From: Pseudomonadota bacterium
Lineage (GTDB): Bacteria > Myxococcota > Myxococcia > Myxococcales > Myxococcaceae
Length of the DNA stretch: 64,000 nucleotides
Direction of reading: 5' to 3'
Assembly (NCBI GenBank): GCA_023423535.1
Contig: JAFAFL010000094.1
Location: forward strand, 1 to 64,000
The position numbers were made by a program, and so were the translations under genes. Below are positions 1 through 7,500 of the stretch, one piece after another. The notes under the pieces are model-generated. The model was not told where the DNA came from. It ran no database searches and worked only from the letters and a program-made list of their open reading frames with translations. Each line of letters begins with the position of its first letter. The first letter of the stretch is position 1.

Positions 1-22
1 GTCGTCGCGTTCTGCCTTTTGC

Positions 23-28
23 TACCGT
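23..28 (+). promoter_or_regulatory. -10-like element before the first gene
   Basis: TACCGT lies 10 nt before the ATG at 39, and no Shine-Dalgarno sequence is visible. The same arrangement recurs before several other genes in the window. A -35 element would fall at the very edge of the window, so it cannot be judged. Inferred promoter giving a nearly leaderless transcript. Confidence 0.35.
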
Positions 29-38
29 CGCCTGCGAC

Positions 39-653
39 ATGACCCAACGCACCCGCGGGATCCGCGCCGAACGCGCAGGCAACACCTCGAGCAAGGTCCG
101 CTTCGCGCTCTTCCGGCTGGTGCTCTACGGCTTCGTCGGCCTCGCGGGAGAGGTCATCTTCTACAACGTGGTGAAGCTCGGCCGGCTGGTGCCGGGGGTG
201 AAGCTGCTCTTCCAGTTCGACTGGCGGGTGGATCCGCAACTGGGGCTCGACGGGATCTGGCAGGCGGATCCGGTGGCCCTCTACGGTCAGGCCTCGCTAT
301 GGATGATGCTCGTGTACGCGGGCGCGACCTTCGGCGTGATCGAGCCCGTGTACCGGCGGCTCTGGCGCAAGCCGGCGGTGCTGCGCGCGGCGATCTACGG
401 CGTGGGGATCCTCGTCTTCGAGGCGGTGATCGGCTGGCTGCTGGTCCTCATCACCGGCTACCGCATCTGGTTCTACGCGGACGCGCTGGAGATCGTGGGG
501 ATGACCTCGCTCTACATCCTGCCGATCTGGATGATCATCGGCCTGCTGGTGGAGCGCGTGTACCGCGAGCTGATGGATCCGGATCTCGTCCGCGCGCTCG
601 AGTCCCCGCTGCCCGCCGAGCCGGACTTCGATCCCACTCAACCGAGCGCGTAG
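39..653 (+). CDS. Conserved membrane protein, four to five predicted TM helices
   Basis: The 204-residue product has a basic N-terminus followed by hydrophobic segments near residues 23-45, 83-100, 113-135 and 145-168, so it should sit in the cytoplasmic membrane. The C-terminal 30 residues are acidic and proline-rich. A helix containing glycine plus glutamate (GLAGEVIFYN) and a later aromatic-rich helix resemble the small CmpB/TMEM229-type membrane family (PF06541), but that is only an impression. It is apparently monocistronic; the next gene converges on it with a 6-bp gap. I cannot assign a function. Confidence 0.75.
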   Translation: MTQRTRGIRAERAGNTSSKVRFALFRLVLYGFVGLAGEVIFYNVVKLGRLVPGVKLLFQFDWRVDPQLGLDGIWQADPVALYGQASLWMMLVYAGATFGVIEPVYRRLWRKPAVLRAAIYGVGILVFEAVIGWLLVLITGYRIWFYADALEIVGMTSLYILPIWMIIGLLVERVYRELMDPDLVRALESPLPAEPDFDPTQPSA

Positions 654-659
654 GGCCGC

Positions 660-1205
660 TCAGCTCCAGGTGATGCGGTAGGTGCAGGCGTGGCCGTCGT
701 GCGAGACGACCTCGGCCTTCGGCTCCTTCGCGCCCGCCACCCGAAGCGCCGCGCAGACGATGCCGCCGGTGAACGTGGGGTACGGGCCGACCTCGTTCAC
801 CCACAGCTCGTAGCACTGCGCCGAGAGCTCCTTCAGCCGCGAGGTCGTGTAGTTGTTCCCCGACCTGAAGTTGCGGTCGCACCGCTGCAGCGTGCGCACC
901 GGGCCGATGATCCGCGTCATCGCCAGCACCGCGCGGCCCATCAGCGTGTCGCCGAAGCCGTCCACCGTGCGCTCGCCGAGCCGGAACATGGCGACCTCGG
1001 TGGAGCTGTCCCCATAGAGCTCCTCCGCGGCGATGCGCAGGTAGGCCATCCACTTCTCGAACTCGTAGGCCGGCAAGAGCTTGCGGTCGAGGTCCAGCCC
1101 GTGCGCGCGCAGCCGGCTCTTGCAGGCCGGCGTGAGGCGGTCACCGAGCCCGCGGAGGAAGAGCCCTTCAATGGTCTGCTCGAACACCATCTTCTGTTCG
1201 GGCAT
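660..1205 (-). CDS. DUF2378 (TIGR02265) family protein
   Basis: The 181-residue product starts at the ATG at 1205. The longer reading frame extending to about 1604 has no family-like sequence upstream, so I use the internal start. The opening (VFEQTIEGLFLRGLG), the central KLLPAYEFEKW region and the C-terminal tryptophan match the Myxococcus-specific paralogous family TIGR02265/DUF2378. Members are about 180 residues, have no known biochemical role and occur in many copies per myxobacterial genome. This gene is the best single taxonomic marker in the window. No export signal is visible, so it is probably cytoplasmic. Confidence 0.85.
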   Translation of the reverse strand: MPEQKMVFEQTIEGLFLRGLGDRLTPACKSRLRAHGLDLDRKLLPAYEFEKWMAYLRIAAEELYGDSSTEVAMFRLGERTVDGFGDTLMGRAVLAMTRIIGPVRTLQRCDRNFRSGNNYTTSRLKELSAQCYELWVNEVGPYPTFTGGIVCAALRVAGAKEPKAEVVSHDGHACTYRITWS

Positions 1206-1342
1206 GGAGGGGTCGGTCGCGTTGTCGGCTCGGGGGCGCAGTTCCGGGGTCACCCCCCGAAGCTGGCGAACTCCTCCAGCCGAGGCAAGCGTGGAGAGCA
1301 CCAGCGCCGTGCCCGTTGGCCACCGGTCACCGCGCCATCCGG

Positions 1343-2047
1343 TTATCCCCGTTTCTTCGGCCTCCAGCCGCGGATGCGGCTCCAGAGCACCGCGCGCGGC
1401 ATCGACATGGAGAGGGCATCCATGCAGACCTCGAGGCGCCCCGTGCGCTCCCGAAGCCGATCTATCGAGCGAGAGAGGTCGCGCGGGATGCTGTCGCCGT
1501 ACGCGTCCGCTGCCTTCTGCAGCGCCCGCCGCTTCTGCGAGGGCGAAAGCGCGATCATCGCGAGGTCGATGAGGTCGCGGCTGAAGACGGAGTCGTCGCC
1601 CCACCTGTCCGAGTTCGCGAGGAGCTTCGTGGCTGCCATGTCCACGCGAGACAAGGTGGAGATCCCGCAGACCTGGTCCTCATCCGCAGGCACGTCCAAC
1701 GGGATGCGAGTCTCGTGGATGATCTCGAACTTGATCTCGACGCCTCCGACCCGCAGCAAGGTGCGGATGCCGTATTGGTCGGCGCGCACGTCCCTCACCT
1801 GCTCCAACGTCGAGCCACCTCGGGCCAGTGCATCGATCCGGCCCTCGCGCATCACCCGCTCACGGAGGCTGCGATACCCGGAGCGGTCGGAGACCAGCAG
1901 GTCGATGTCCACCGACTCCCGGTACTCACCGTGTGTGAGCGAGATGGCTGTCCCGCCGCCGAATAGGCACCCAGACGGTCGCAGCAGGTCCGCATCGAGC
2001 AATTGCAGCGCCGCCGCGACGCGCAGGTGGTGCGGTCGCTCAAACAA
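1343..2047 (-). CDS. AbiEii/AbiGii-type nucleotidyltransferase (toxin-like)
   Basis: The product is about 234 residues from a TTG that overlaps the stop of the upstream regulator by 8 nt. An ATG at 2095 is possible but would only add residues antisense-like to the regulator C-terminus. The nucleotidyltransferase core is visible: FGGGTAISL, then an arginine-serine-aspartate block ending in VDIDLLVSD, as in the AbiEii (DUF1814) superfamily, whose members act as toxins of type IV abortive-infection or toxin-antitoxin systems. It is the second gene of a two-gene operon with an Xre regulator. The toxin role is inferred from family and context; the target is unknown. Base composition looks somewhat less GC-rich than its neighbours. 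Confidence 0.8.
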   Translation of the reverse strand: MFERPHHLRVAAALQLLDADLLRPSGCLFGGGTAISLTHGEYRESVDIDLLVSDRSGYRSLRERVMREGRIDALARGGSTLEQVRDVRADQYGIRTLLRVGGVEIKFEIIHETRIPLDVPADEDQVCGISTLSRVDMAATKLLANSDRWGDDSVFSRDLIDLAMIALSPSQKRRALQKAADAYGDSIPRDLSRSIDRLRERTGRLEVCMDALSMSMPRAVLWSRIRGWRPKKRG

Positions 2048-2525
2048 GCAGCCGGTCCCGTCCGAACGCTTCGAGCAGCAGCTCGAGCAGTTCACGCTCG
2101 TCCTGCTCCAGAGCGCCCGCGTCCAGGTGCCGCCAGTTGCGCTCGTAGAGCGCGAGCGCCTCCTGAGGGGTGAGCGTCTGTCCCTTGCGCAGCTGCCACG
2201 CCAGCTTCTTCAGCTGTGGGTAGTCGTGGGGACGGATCTGCTCGGGGAGCTCTGCACGCGCCTGCTTCGACGAACGGGTACGCGTCTCTTCGTCCGTGAG
2301 TGCCCAGGACAATCCAAGTGCCGAGGCCACGTTCAGCCACGCGCCCATGGTGACCGACGGCTCGCCGCGCTCGATGCGCTGTAGAGTCACGCGCGACATG
2401 CCAGCGGCCTCGGCCGTCGCCTGAACGGTGAGCTTCAGCGCCTTTCGTCGAGCCCGCAGGCGTTCGCCGAGGTGACGGAGCGCCGTCGCGGACGACGAGC
2501 TGAGCGGTGGGGCGGAGGCCGGCAT
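2040..2525 (-). CDS. Xre-family HTH regulator (antitoxin-like) paired with AbiEii protein
   Basis: The 161-residue product carries a helix-turn-helix near residues 15-70 (ERLRARRKALKLTVQATAEA, then GMSRVTLQRIERG), typical of Xre/Cro repressors. The C-terminal 90 residues are a charged helical region without a domain I recognise; in such pairs it often contacts the toxin. I chose the ATG at 2525 over the ATG at 2531 because the -10-like TAAAAT would place transcription initiation near 2528. The stop overlaps the TTG start of the nucleotidyltransferase. Autoregulation is likely because a perfect inverted repeat brackets the promoter. Confidence 0.8.
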   Translation of the reverse strand: MPASAPPLSSSSATALRHLGERLRARRKALKLTVQATAEAAGMSRVTLQRIERGEPSVTMGAWLNVASALGLSWALTDEETRTRSSKQARAELPEQIRPHDYPQLKKLAWQLRKGQTLTPQEALALYERNWRHLDAGALEQDERELLELLLEAFGRDRLLV

Positions 2526-2528
2526 TCG

Positions 2529-2572
2529 CATCTCATTTTAGCCATTCGGTGCAAGACCGCACAAATGAGATG
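2529..2572 (-). promoter_or_regulatory. Promoter and palindromic operator of the xre-abiEii operon
   Basis: A perfect 10-bp inverted repeat (CATCTCATTT at 2529-2538, AAATGAGATG at 2563-2572) is separated by 24 bp. Read leftward, TTGTGC (2564-2559), 18 bp and TAAAAT (2540-2535) form a -35/-10 pair. One arm covers the -10 and the other covers the -35 edge. This is the layout expected for autorepression by the Xre protein encoded just downstream. Confidence 0.65.
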
Positions 2573-2633
2573 AACTTTCCAGCCGTGAGACCGTTTGTTG
2601 CGCAGGGCGCCGGGATGGTCGAGAAGGCTCCGC

Positions 2634-3122
2634 ATGCCTCCCTACACCCGGCTCACCCTCCCCCTCGCGCTGCTCGCCCTCCTCTCCCTCTCCGCGTGCG
2701 CCACCGCGTACTCGAAGCCGGACATCACGCTGCGCGACGTGCACCTCGCGCGGCTGGGGCTGAGCCGCGGGACGGTGGAGGTGGATCTGGAGGTGACGAA
2801 CCCGAACCCGTTCGCGCTGCACACCGAGGGCGTGCACTACCTCATCGGCGTGCGCGAGGCGGGCGCTCCGGAAGACGCGCCCTTCCGGACGCTGGGCGAG
2901 GGCCTCTTCGAGGAGAAGTTCTCCGTCGCCGCGGGGACCATGCGGCCGGTGACGATCCCGGTGGAGTTCAGCTACGCGGCGCTCGGCGGTGCGGGCGTGG
3001 AGCTCTTCCGCGCGAAGGCGCTCGAGTACCGCGTGGTGGGCACGGTGAACGCGCGCACGCCCGTGGGGAACCGCGAGGTCCCCTTCGAGCGGCGCGGCCT
3101 GTTCAATCCTTCCGAGCGTTAG
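2634..3122 (+). CDS. LEA-2/WHy-type lipoprotein
   Basis: The 162-residue product has a type II signal peptide whose lipobox (LSAC) puts the lipidated cysteine near residue 20, so it should be membrane-anchored in the periplasm. The body contains a LEA14/WHy-like beta domain: a VDLEVTNPNPFAL strand followed by a long loop and a VPVEFSY-like strand, typical of the water-stress/hypersensitive-response fold. The start is the ATG at 2634, preceded by GAGAAGG. The upstream neighbour is divergent. The 3' end overlaps the convergent OsmC gene by 4 nt. The function in bacteria is not established. Confidence 0.75.
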   Translation: MPPYTRLTLPLALLALLSLSACATAYSKPDITLRDVHLARLGLSRGTVEVDLEVTNPNPFALHTEGVHYLIGVREAGAPEDAPFRTLGEGLFEEKFSVAAGTMRPVTIPVEFSYAALGGAGVELFRAKALEYRVVGTVNARTPVGNREVPFERRGLFNPSER

Positions 3123-3550
3123 TCGAGGTACCGGAACGAAGGCTCGGCCTTCACGTCCGGGTGCAGCGACCGGGCGACGGGGCAGGTCCTCGCGACCTCC
3201 TCCATCTTCGCGCGCAGCGCGGGGTCTTTGAGCCCGCGCGGCATCGTGACCTCCACCACCAACTCCGCGATGCGGCGCGGCGGCGGGCTCATGCGCTTCT
3301 CCACCGTGGCGGACGCCTCACCCCAGGCGATGCCCTCGCGCGAAGCGACGAGCTGCATCGTGGTCAGCATGCAGGTCACCAGCGCGACGCCCACGGTGTC
3401 GGTCGGCGAAAACGAGCCGCCGGTGCCGCCGTTGTCCTTCGGGGCTTCGGTCTGGATGACGGTGCCGGAGGGCCCGTGCGTGGCGCGGCACATGAACCGC
3501 TCCAGCGAGACCGCGGACATCTGAACGCCGGTCGCGGCGGGCGCGCTCAT
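3119..3550 (-). CDS. OsmC/Ohr-family protein
   Basis: The 143-residue product matches the OsmC/Ohr peroxiredoxin-like family, thiol enzymes that detoxify organic hydroperoxides. The two family cysteines are present, one in VTCMLTTM in the central helix and one in the later RTCPVARSLHPDV motif. The start ATG overlaps the stop of the deoxyhypusine-synthase-like gene (ATGA), implying translational coupling and a two-gene operon. The stop overlaps that of the convergent lipoprotein gene. The protein is probably cytoplasmic. Which hydroperoxide it acts on cannot be told from sequence. Confidence 0.85.
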   Translation of the reverse strand: MSAPAATGVQMSAVSLERFMCRATHGPSGTVIQTEAPKDNGGTGGSFSPTDTVGVALVTCMLTTMQLVASREGIAWGEASATVEKRMSPPPRRIAELVVEVTMPRGLKDPALRAKMEEVARTCPVARSLHPDVKAEPSFRYLD

Positions 3551-4788
3551 CCCCGGCCTCCGGCGCGCACGAACTGCTCGTGCTCCTCGCCCTTCACCGC
3601 CGCCTTGTGGTCCTCGGGCGACCAGTCGATGGTCTCCATGAGCTTCTTGCGGCGCTTCTTCACGTCTGCGTCGAGGAACTTCACCGCCTCGGGCAGGAAG
3701 TCCATCAGGCGGCGCGGCTGGCGCTTGATCTTCTGATCGCTGAGCAGCGCGTAGGTGAGCCAGGGAAAGACCGCGGTGACGTCGGTGTGGACGTAGATGG
3801 AGCCCGTCTGAACCGCGTCCATCGACACCTTGCCCCACGTGTGGCCCTCGCCCGCCGGACAGGAGGAGAGCGCGCCGTTGTCCACGGGATCGACGCAGAA
3901 CTGCACGTCGATGTCGAAGCCGTGGGTGGGCACGTTGAGGATCTGGTCGAGCAGCGGCTCGCCCTGCAGCGTGTAGTTCTTCGGCACGCCGCCGCCGAGG
4001 ATCCAGATCGCCATCCGCTTCGACCAGTTGTGGCGGCAGTAGTGCTGCATCGCCGCCATCGCATACACGTCTTCGTTGATGTCGATCTCGAGCTTGAACT
4101 CGTCACCGAGCAGCCGGCGCAGCTTCACGATGTTGAGGAAGATCGAGCCGTCCTGCACCGCGCCCACGAAGATGGGGATCCCGTACTTGTAGCAGGTGGA
4201 GAGCAGCGACGGCTTCTTCACCCCGAGCGACTTCTCGATCCCCGCCACCGCCTTGCCGAGCAGCCAGTGGAACTCGGGCGTGGTCATCTTCTTCTGGAAC
4301 TCGGGGCCGCGCATGATCGCGCTGAAGAGCCGGTCGGTGTCGAGCAGCGCCTCCTCCCAGAAGCCCAGGTCGTAGATCCGGATGATGCGCGCGAGCCGCA
4401 ATTGCAGGTCGCCCGCGTCGGGGTTCACCTCGCGGATGGCGTGGCCGATGATCCGGTGCGCGTCGTGGTAGAGGTTCGCGCCGGTGGTGGTGATGGCGCT
4501 GATCACGCCGCGCTCGATGAGCGGGATGAGGCAGCTCTGGTGCAGGCCCGCCGGGGTCATCGCGCCGGAGAGGGTGAGGAAGATCGAGCAGTCCTCCTCC
4601 ATCGACCGCCGCATCAGCTCGAACGCGGTGCGCTCCTGTCGGCCCACGTAGGCGCCGAACGCCGTCTCGAGGATCTCCATGGGCTTTTCGCGCCCGGTGA
4701 TGGGCCGAGGGTCCACGCGCCTCGCCTGCTCGTATGCATTTCGAAGATTCTTCCGGCCGCCCGAATTCTTTGCCATGAGTCGGCGCAT
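3547..4788 (-). CDS. Deoxyhypusine synthase-like enzyme (bacterial DHS family)
   Basis: The product is about 413 residues. Alternative in-frame ATGs lie at 4800, 4788 and 4776; GGAGG sits just before the middle one. The sequence follows the deoxyhypusine synthase fold, with a TTTGANLYHD segment and a C-terminal HTWGKVSMDA motif containing the lysine (about residue 319) that forms the enzyme-substrate imine in eukaryotic DHS. Bacteria lack the eIF5A substrate, so bacterial homologues are thought to make polyamines such as homospermidine or to modify unknown substrates. It is coupled to the downstream OsmC gene by an ATGA overlap. I am confident of the family, not of the substrate. Confidence 0.85.
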   Translation of the reverse strand: MRRLMAKNSGGRKNLRNAYEQARRVDPRPITGREKPMEILETAFGAYVGRQERTAFELMRRSMEEDCSIFLTLSGAMTPAGLHQSCLIPLIERGVISAITTTGANLYHDAHRIIGHAIREVNPDAGDLQLRLARIIRIYDLGFWEEALLDTDRLFSAIMRGPEFQKKMTTPEFHWLLGKAVAGIEKSLGVKKPSLLSTCYKYGIPIFVGAVQDGSIFLNIVKLRRLLGDEFKLEIDINEDVYAMAAMQHYCRHNWSKRMAIWILGGGVPKNYTLQGEPLLDQILNVPTHGFDIDVQFCVDPVDNGALSSCPAGEGHTWGKVSMDAVQTGSIYVHTDVTAVFPWLTYALLSDQKIKRQPRRLMDFLPEAVKFLDADVKKRRKKLMETIDWSPEDHKAAVKGEEHEQFVRAGGRG

Positions 4789-4882
4789 ATACCTCCACAC
4801 CGTTTGATGGGATAGGTTCTCCGCGCGCGCGAGACGGCCTGGCCGAGGTCACTCGACGCTGCGGAATCACCAGGAGCCACAC

Positions 4883-6868
4883 GTGCAGAAGCAACCCGCT
4901 CACATCTCTTCTTTCCGGCCCACGCCGCTGCTCACGATCGCCGCGATCGCGATGCTCTTTGCCGGCTGCCGAGGCTGCGACGACGGCCCCATCGACCAGG
5001 TCAACCCGGACTTCGTCGCCAACCCGGTCGCGCTCTCCTTCGAGACCTGCCCGTCGGTGGACGAGAACGGCCAGCCGGTCGCGGACGTGTTCCCGGTGCG
5101 GCAGACGTTCACGCTCGAGAACGTGGGCCGCGGTGGCGCGCCGATCACCTTCAACATCACCGGCGCCGCGGCGGAGCGCTTCAAGCTGGTGGAGCCGCCC
5201 GAGTCGCTCGGCGCGCTCTCCTCGGTGGACGTGACGGTGGAGTTCACTCCCGTCGCGCAGGGTGACGCGCTCGCCACGCTGGAGATCGACGACGGCGTGG
5301 AGGACACGGAGATCGTCCGCGTGACCCTGGTGGGCACCGGCACGAACCTCCCCGCGCAGCCGACGATGCGCGTGTCCTACGAGACCGCGCCCGGCACCAA
5401 CGAGTTCAACGAGTGCGTCGAAGGCGTGCTCTGCCAGGTCTATTTCCCGGACACGTTCTACGGGCAGGACTCGCAGCTGAAGGTGAAGATCCGCAACCTC
5501 GGCTGCCCGGCGCTGAAGGTGAATTCGCTCGACGTGGAGCGCCAGAACCTCGGCGGTGGGACGAACATCGCGTACTTCCTCGACGATCCGGCGGTGCCGC
5601 CCTCCGCGGGGAACCCGACGCTGCTGACCATCGCGGACGGCACGCAGGAGATGGAGGCGGTGCTCCGCTTCTCGCCGGACGACGACGGCTCGGGTGACGG
5701 TCAGCGCTACGCCATCTTCAACATCCAGACGAACAGCACCCAGGTGTTCCAGCAGGGCGACGAGCCGGGCCTCCTGAAGCTCTCGCTGCTCGGCCTCGCG
5801 GCGGCGCCGTCCGTGTACGCGTCCCCGTCCTTCTGCGACTTCACCGAGGCGAACGACACCTGCGGCGGCACGAAGGTGACCACCTCGGGCAACGACAAGA
5901 TGGCGATCTTCCAGATCACCAACGGCGGCAACTCGCCGATCGTGATCGAGTCGATCCGCTTCGCACAGCCCTCCTCCGGCCGCTTCACCTTCGGCATGCA
6001 GAACCCGGAGGGCCAGACGCTGCAGGCCGGCCAGAGCGCGCCGCTGCAGGTCAACTACACCGACGCGAACACCTACGTGATCGACCACATCGACGTGGTG
6101 GCGAAGACGCAGACCGGGCAGGAGGCGGGCAGCGCGCGCATCCGCGTGTCCGGCGGCATCCAGCCGGCGCTGAGCACCACACCCGCCAGCGAGCTGAACT
6201 TCTCCGGCGTCACCGGCAACCCGGCGGTGATGCCGCTGCAGATCTGCAACGGCGCCGGCGCGGGAACGCTCGTGCTGCAGTCGGTGCAGATCATCCAGGG
6301 CAACCAGTTCTTCAAGCTGAACTCGGCGCCGATGGCAGGCACCGAGGTCGCGGGCGGCGCGTGCGTGAACGCCGAGGTGCAGCTCACCCGTCCGGTCTCC
6401 GGCGGCCTGCAGGCGGGCACGCTCGAGATCAAGAGCAACGACCTCAACTACGCGGCGGGTTACCGCGTGACGCTGCTCTCCGACGTGCCGCTCGACCAGC
6501 TGCCGGTGGCGGTGATCGAAGGACCTGCCGGTCAGTCCAACGCGTTCAGCGTGAGCCTCTCCACGCTCAACCCGAAGCGGATGACGATCGTCGGCTCCAA
6601 TAGCTACGACCCGCCGGGCACCACCACGCCGGTGTCAGAGTACGAGTGGTACATCGGCAAGAAGCCGAACAACGCGGTGGCGACGATCACCGAGATCTCG
6701 AGCCCGATGGGTCCGGACATCCAGGGGATGCGCGGCAACTACCCCGACGTGAACATCAACTTCGACCCCATGATCACCGGCGAGTACCGGATCTTCCTCA
6801 TCGTGTACGACTCGGCGGGCCAGAAGTCGGCGAACACGGCGGAGCTGCGGATCCTCGTGAACCCGTAG
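4883..6868 (+). CDS. Large lipoprotein with ASH/HYDIN-like Ig domains and a C-terminal PKD-like domain
   Basis: The 661-residue product begins at a GTG preceded by CAGGAG. The signal peptide ends in a lipobox (LFAGC, cysteine about residue 29), so this is a predicted lipoprotein. Several Ig-like repeats follow, with the 'equal-to-background, VEFTP' pattern of ASH/choice-of-anchor-D domains (about residues 40-150, 150-290, 310-420 and 430-530). A final PKD-like domain (SYDPPG, YEWYIG) fills residues 535-660. Such proteins are abundant on myxobacterial surfaces and their ligands are unknown. The gene is followed directly by a strong terminator and is monocistronic. Confidence 0.8.
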   Translation: MQKQPAHISSFRPTPLLTIAAIAMLFAGCRGCDDGPIDQVNPDFVANPVALSFETCPSVDENGQPVADVFPVRQTFTLENVGRGGAPITFNITGAAAERFKLVEPPESLGALSSVDVTVEFTPVAQGDALATLEIDDGVEDTEIVRVTLVGTGTNLPAQPTMRVSYETAPGTNEFNECVEGVLCQVYFPDTFYGQDSQLKVKIRNLGCPALKVNSLDVERQNLGGGTNIAYFLDDPAVPPSAGNPTLLTIADGTQEMEAVLRFSPDDDGSGDGQRYAIFNIQTNSTQVFQQGDEPGLLKLSLLGLAAAPSVYASPSFCDFTEANDTCGGTKVTTSGNDKMAIFQITNGGNSPIVIESIRFAQPSSGRFTFGMQNPEGQTLQAGQSAPLQVNYTDANTYVIDHIDVVAKTQTGQEAGSARIRVSGGIQPALSTTPASELNFSGVTGNPAVMPLQICNGAGAGTLVLQSVQIIQGNQFFKLNSAPMAGTEVAGGACVNAEVQLTRPVSGGLQAGTLEIKSNDLNYAAGYRVTLLSDVPLDQLPVAVIEGPAGQSNAFSVSLSTLNPKRMTIVGSNSYDPPGTTTPVSEYEWYIGKKPNNAVATITEISSPMGPDIQGMRGNYPDVNINFDPMITGEYRIFLIVYDSAGQKSANTAELRILVNP

Positions 6869-6891
6869 CCCCAGCTCGAGGCACGTGAGAG

Positions 6892-6921
6892 GCCCTCGCC
6901 CCGAAAGGGGTGGGGGCTTTT
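6892..6921 (+). terminator. Rho-independent terminator of the ASH-domain lipoprotein gene
   Basis: Arms at 6892-6902 and 6907-6917 form an 11-bp G/C stem with two G-U wobbles, closed by a GAAA tetraloop and followed by TTTT at 6918-6921. The orientation serves the upstream rightward gene. Confidence 0.85.
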
Positions 6922-6949
6922 CCGTTGCGGGGTGAGCGTGCGGCGCCGG

Positions 6950-7474
6950 CTACTGCGCGTCTGCAGCAGGCAGCGCGGGCGCGTTCACCGGAGCAGGAGC
7001 GGGAGCAGGAGCCTTCGCCGTCGAGGCCGCCGCGGCCTGCCGCGCGTGACGCAGCTCGCTCATGGCGAGCTTGTCCAGCGTGGCGGCGCGATAGACCTCG
7101 AGCATCCGCTCCTGGCCGAGCTTCCACACGCCGTACATGGTGCACGAGCGCGAGAGGCCGCAGGCGTCGTGGTCCTCGTCGTCCTGGCAGACGTTGACCT
7201 TCACCGGGCCCTCGACGGCCTCGATCACGTCGAGCATGGAGATCTGCTTGGACGGCCTGCCGAGCGAGTAGCCGCCGTGCGCGCCGCGCGTGCTCTTCAC
7301 CAGCTCCTTCTGCGCCAGCGTCTTGAGGATCTTCGCGAGGAAGTCCTGCGGCACGTCCATCCGCCGGGCGATCTCCCGAAAGGGCGTGATGCTGTCTCCC
7401 GGCACCGAGGCCAGGAAGATCATCGCGCGGAGCCCGTATTCGATGCGACGGGAGATCTGGAGTGGATGCTGCAC
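6950..7474 (-). CDS. Rrf2/IscR-family Fe-S transcriptional regulator
   Basis: The 174-residue product starts at a GTG. The N-terminal winged helix (RRIEYGLRAMIFLAS, then IARRMDVPQDFLAKILKTL) is typical of Rrf2 proteins such as IscR and NsrR. Three cysteines at residues 96, 105 and 111 (C-x8-C-x5-C) occupy the cluster-binding position of the family, so it probably senses iron, oxidative or nitrosative stress through an Fe-S cluster. The last 35 residues are an alanine/proline-rich tail not seen in typical IscR. It is divergent from the PHP gene with only 26 bp between starts, so both may share control. Confidence 0.88.
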   Translation of the reverse strand: MQHPLQISRRIEYGLRAMIFLASVPGDSITPFREIARRMDVPQDFLAKILKTLAQKELVKSTRGAHGGYSLGRPSKQISMLDVIEAVEGPVKVNVCQDDEDHDACGLSRSCTMYGVWKLGQERMLEVYRAATLDKLAMSELRHARQAAAASTAKAPAPAPAPVNAPALPAADAQ

Positions 7475-7486
7475 GGCTGTGCTCCC

Positions 7487-7494
7487 ACTATAGA
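7487..7494. promoter_or_regulatory. Overlapping divergent -10 elements (rrf2 / PHP gene)
   Basis: In the 26-bp intergenic gap, TATAGA (7489-7494) reads rightward and TATAGT (7492-7487) reads leftward, sharing four central base pairs. The rightward element ends 6 nt before the PHP ATG. No clear -35 is visible in either direction. It looks like a symmetric bidirectional promoter core. Confidence 0.5.
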
Positions 7495-7500
7495 GACCTC

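Noticed and set aside
1206..1342. G/C-rich inverted repeat near 1240-1262 as a terminator between the DUF2378 and nucleotidyltransferase genes
   Set aside because: Only a short GGGG-tcac-CCCC stem, with no T-run on either strand.
4103..6088. 661-residue leftward frame opposite the ASH-domain lipoprotein
   Set aside because: Spans two real genes in a non-coding frame and has shadow composition; the rightward gene has a signal peptide, lipobox, Ig repeats and terminator.
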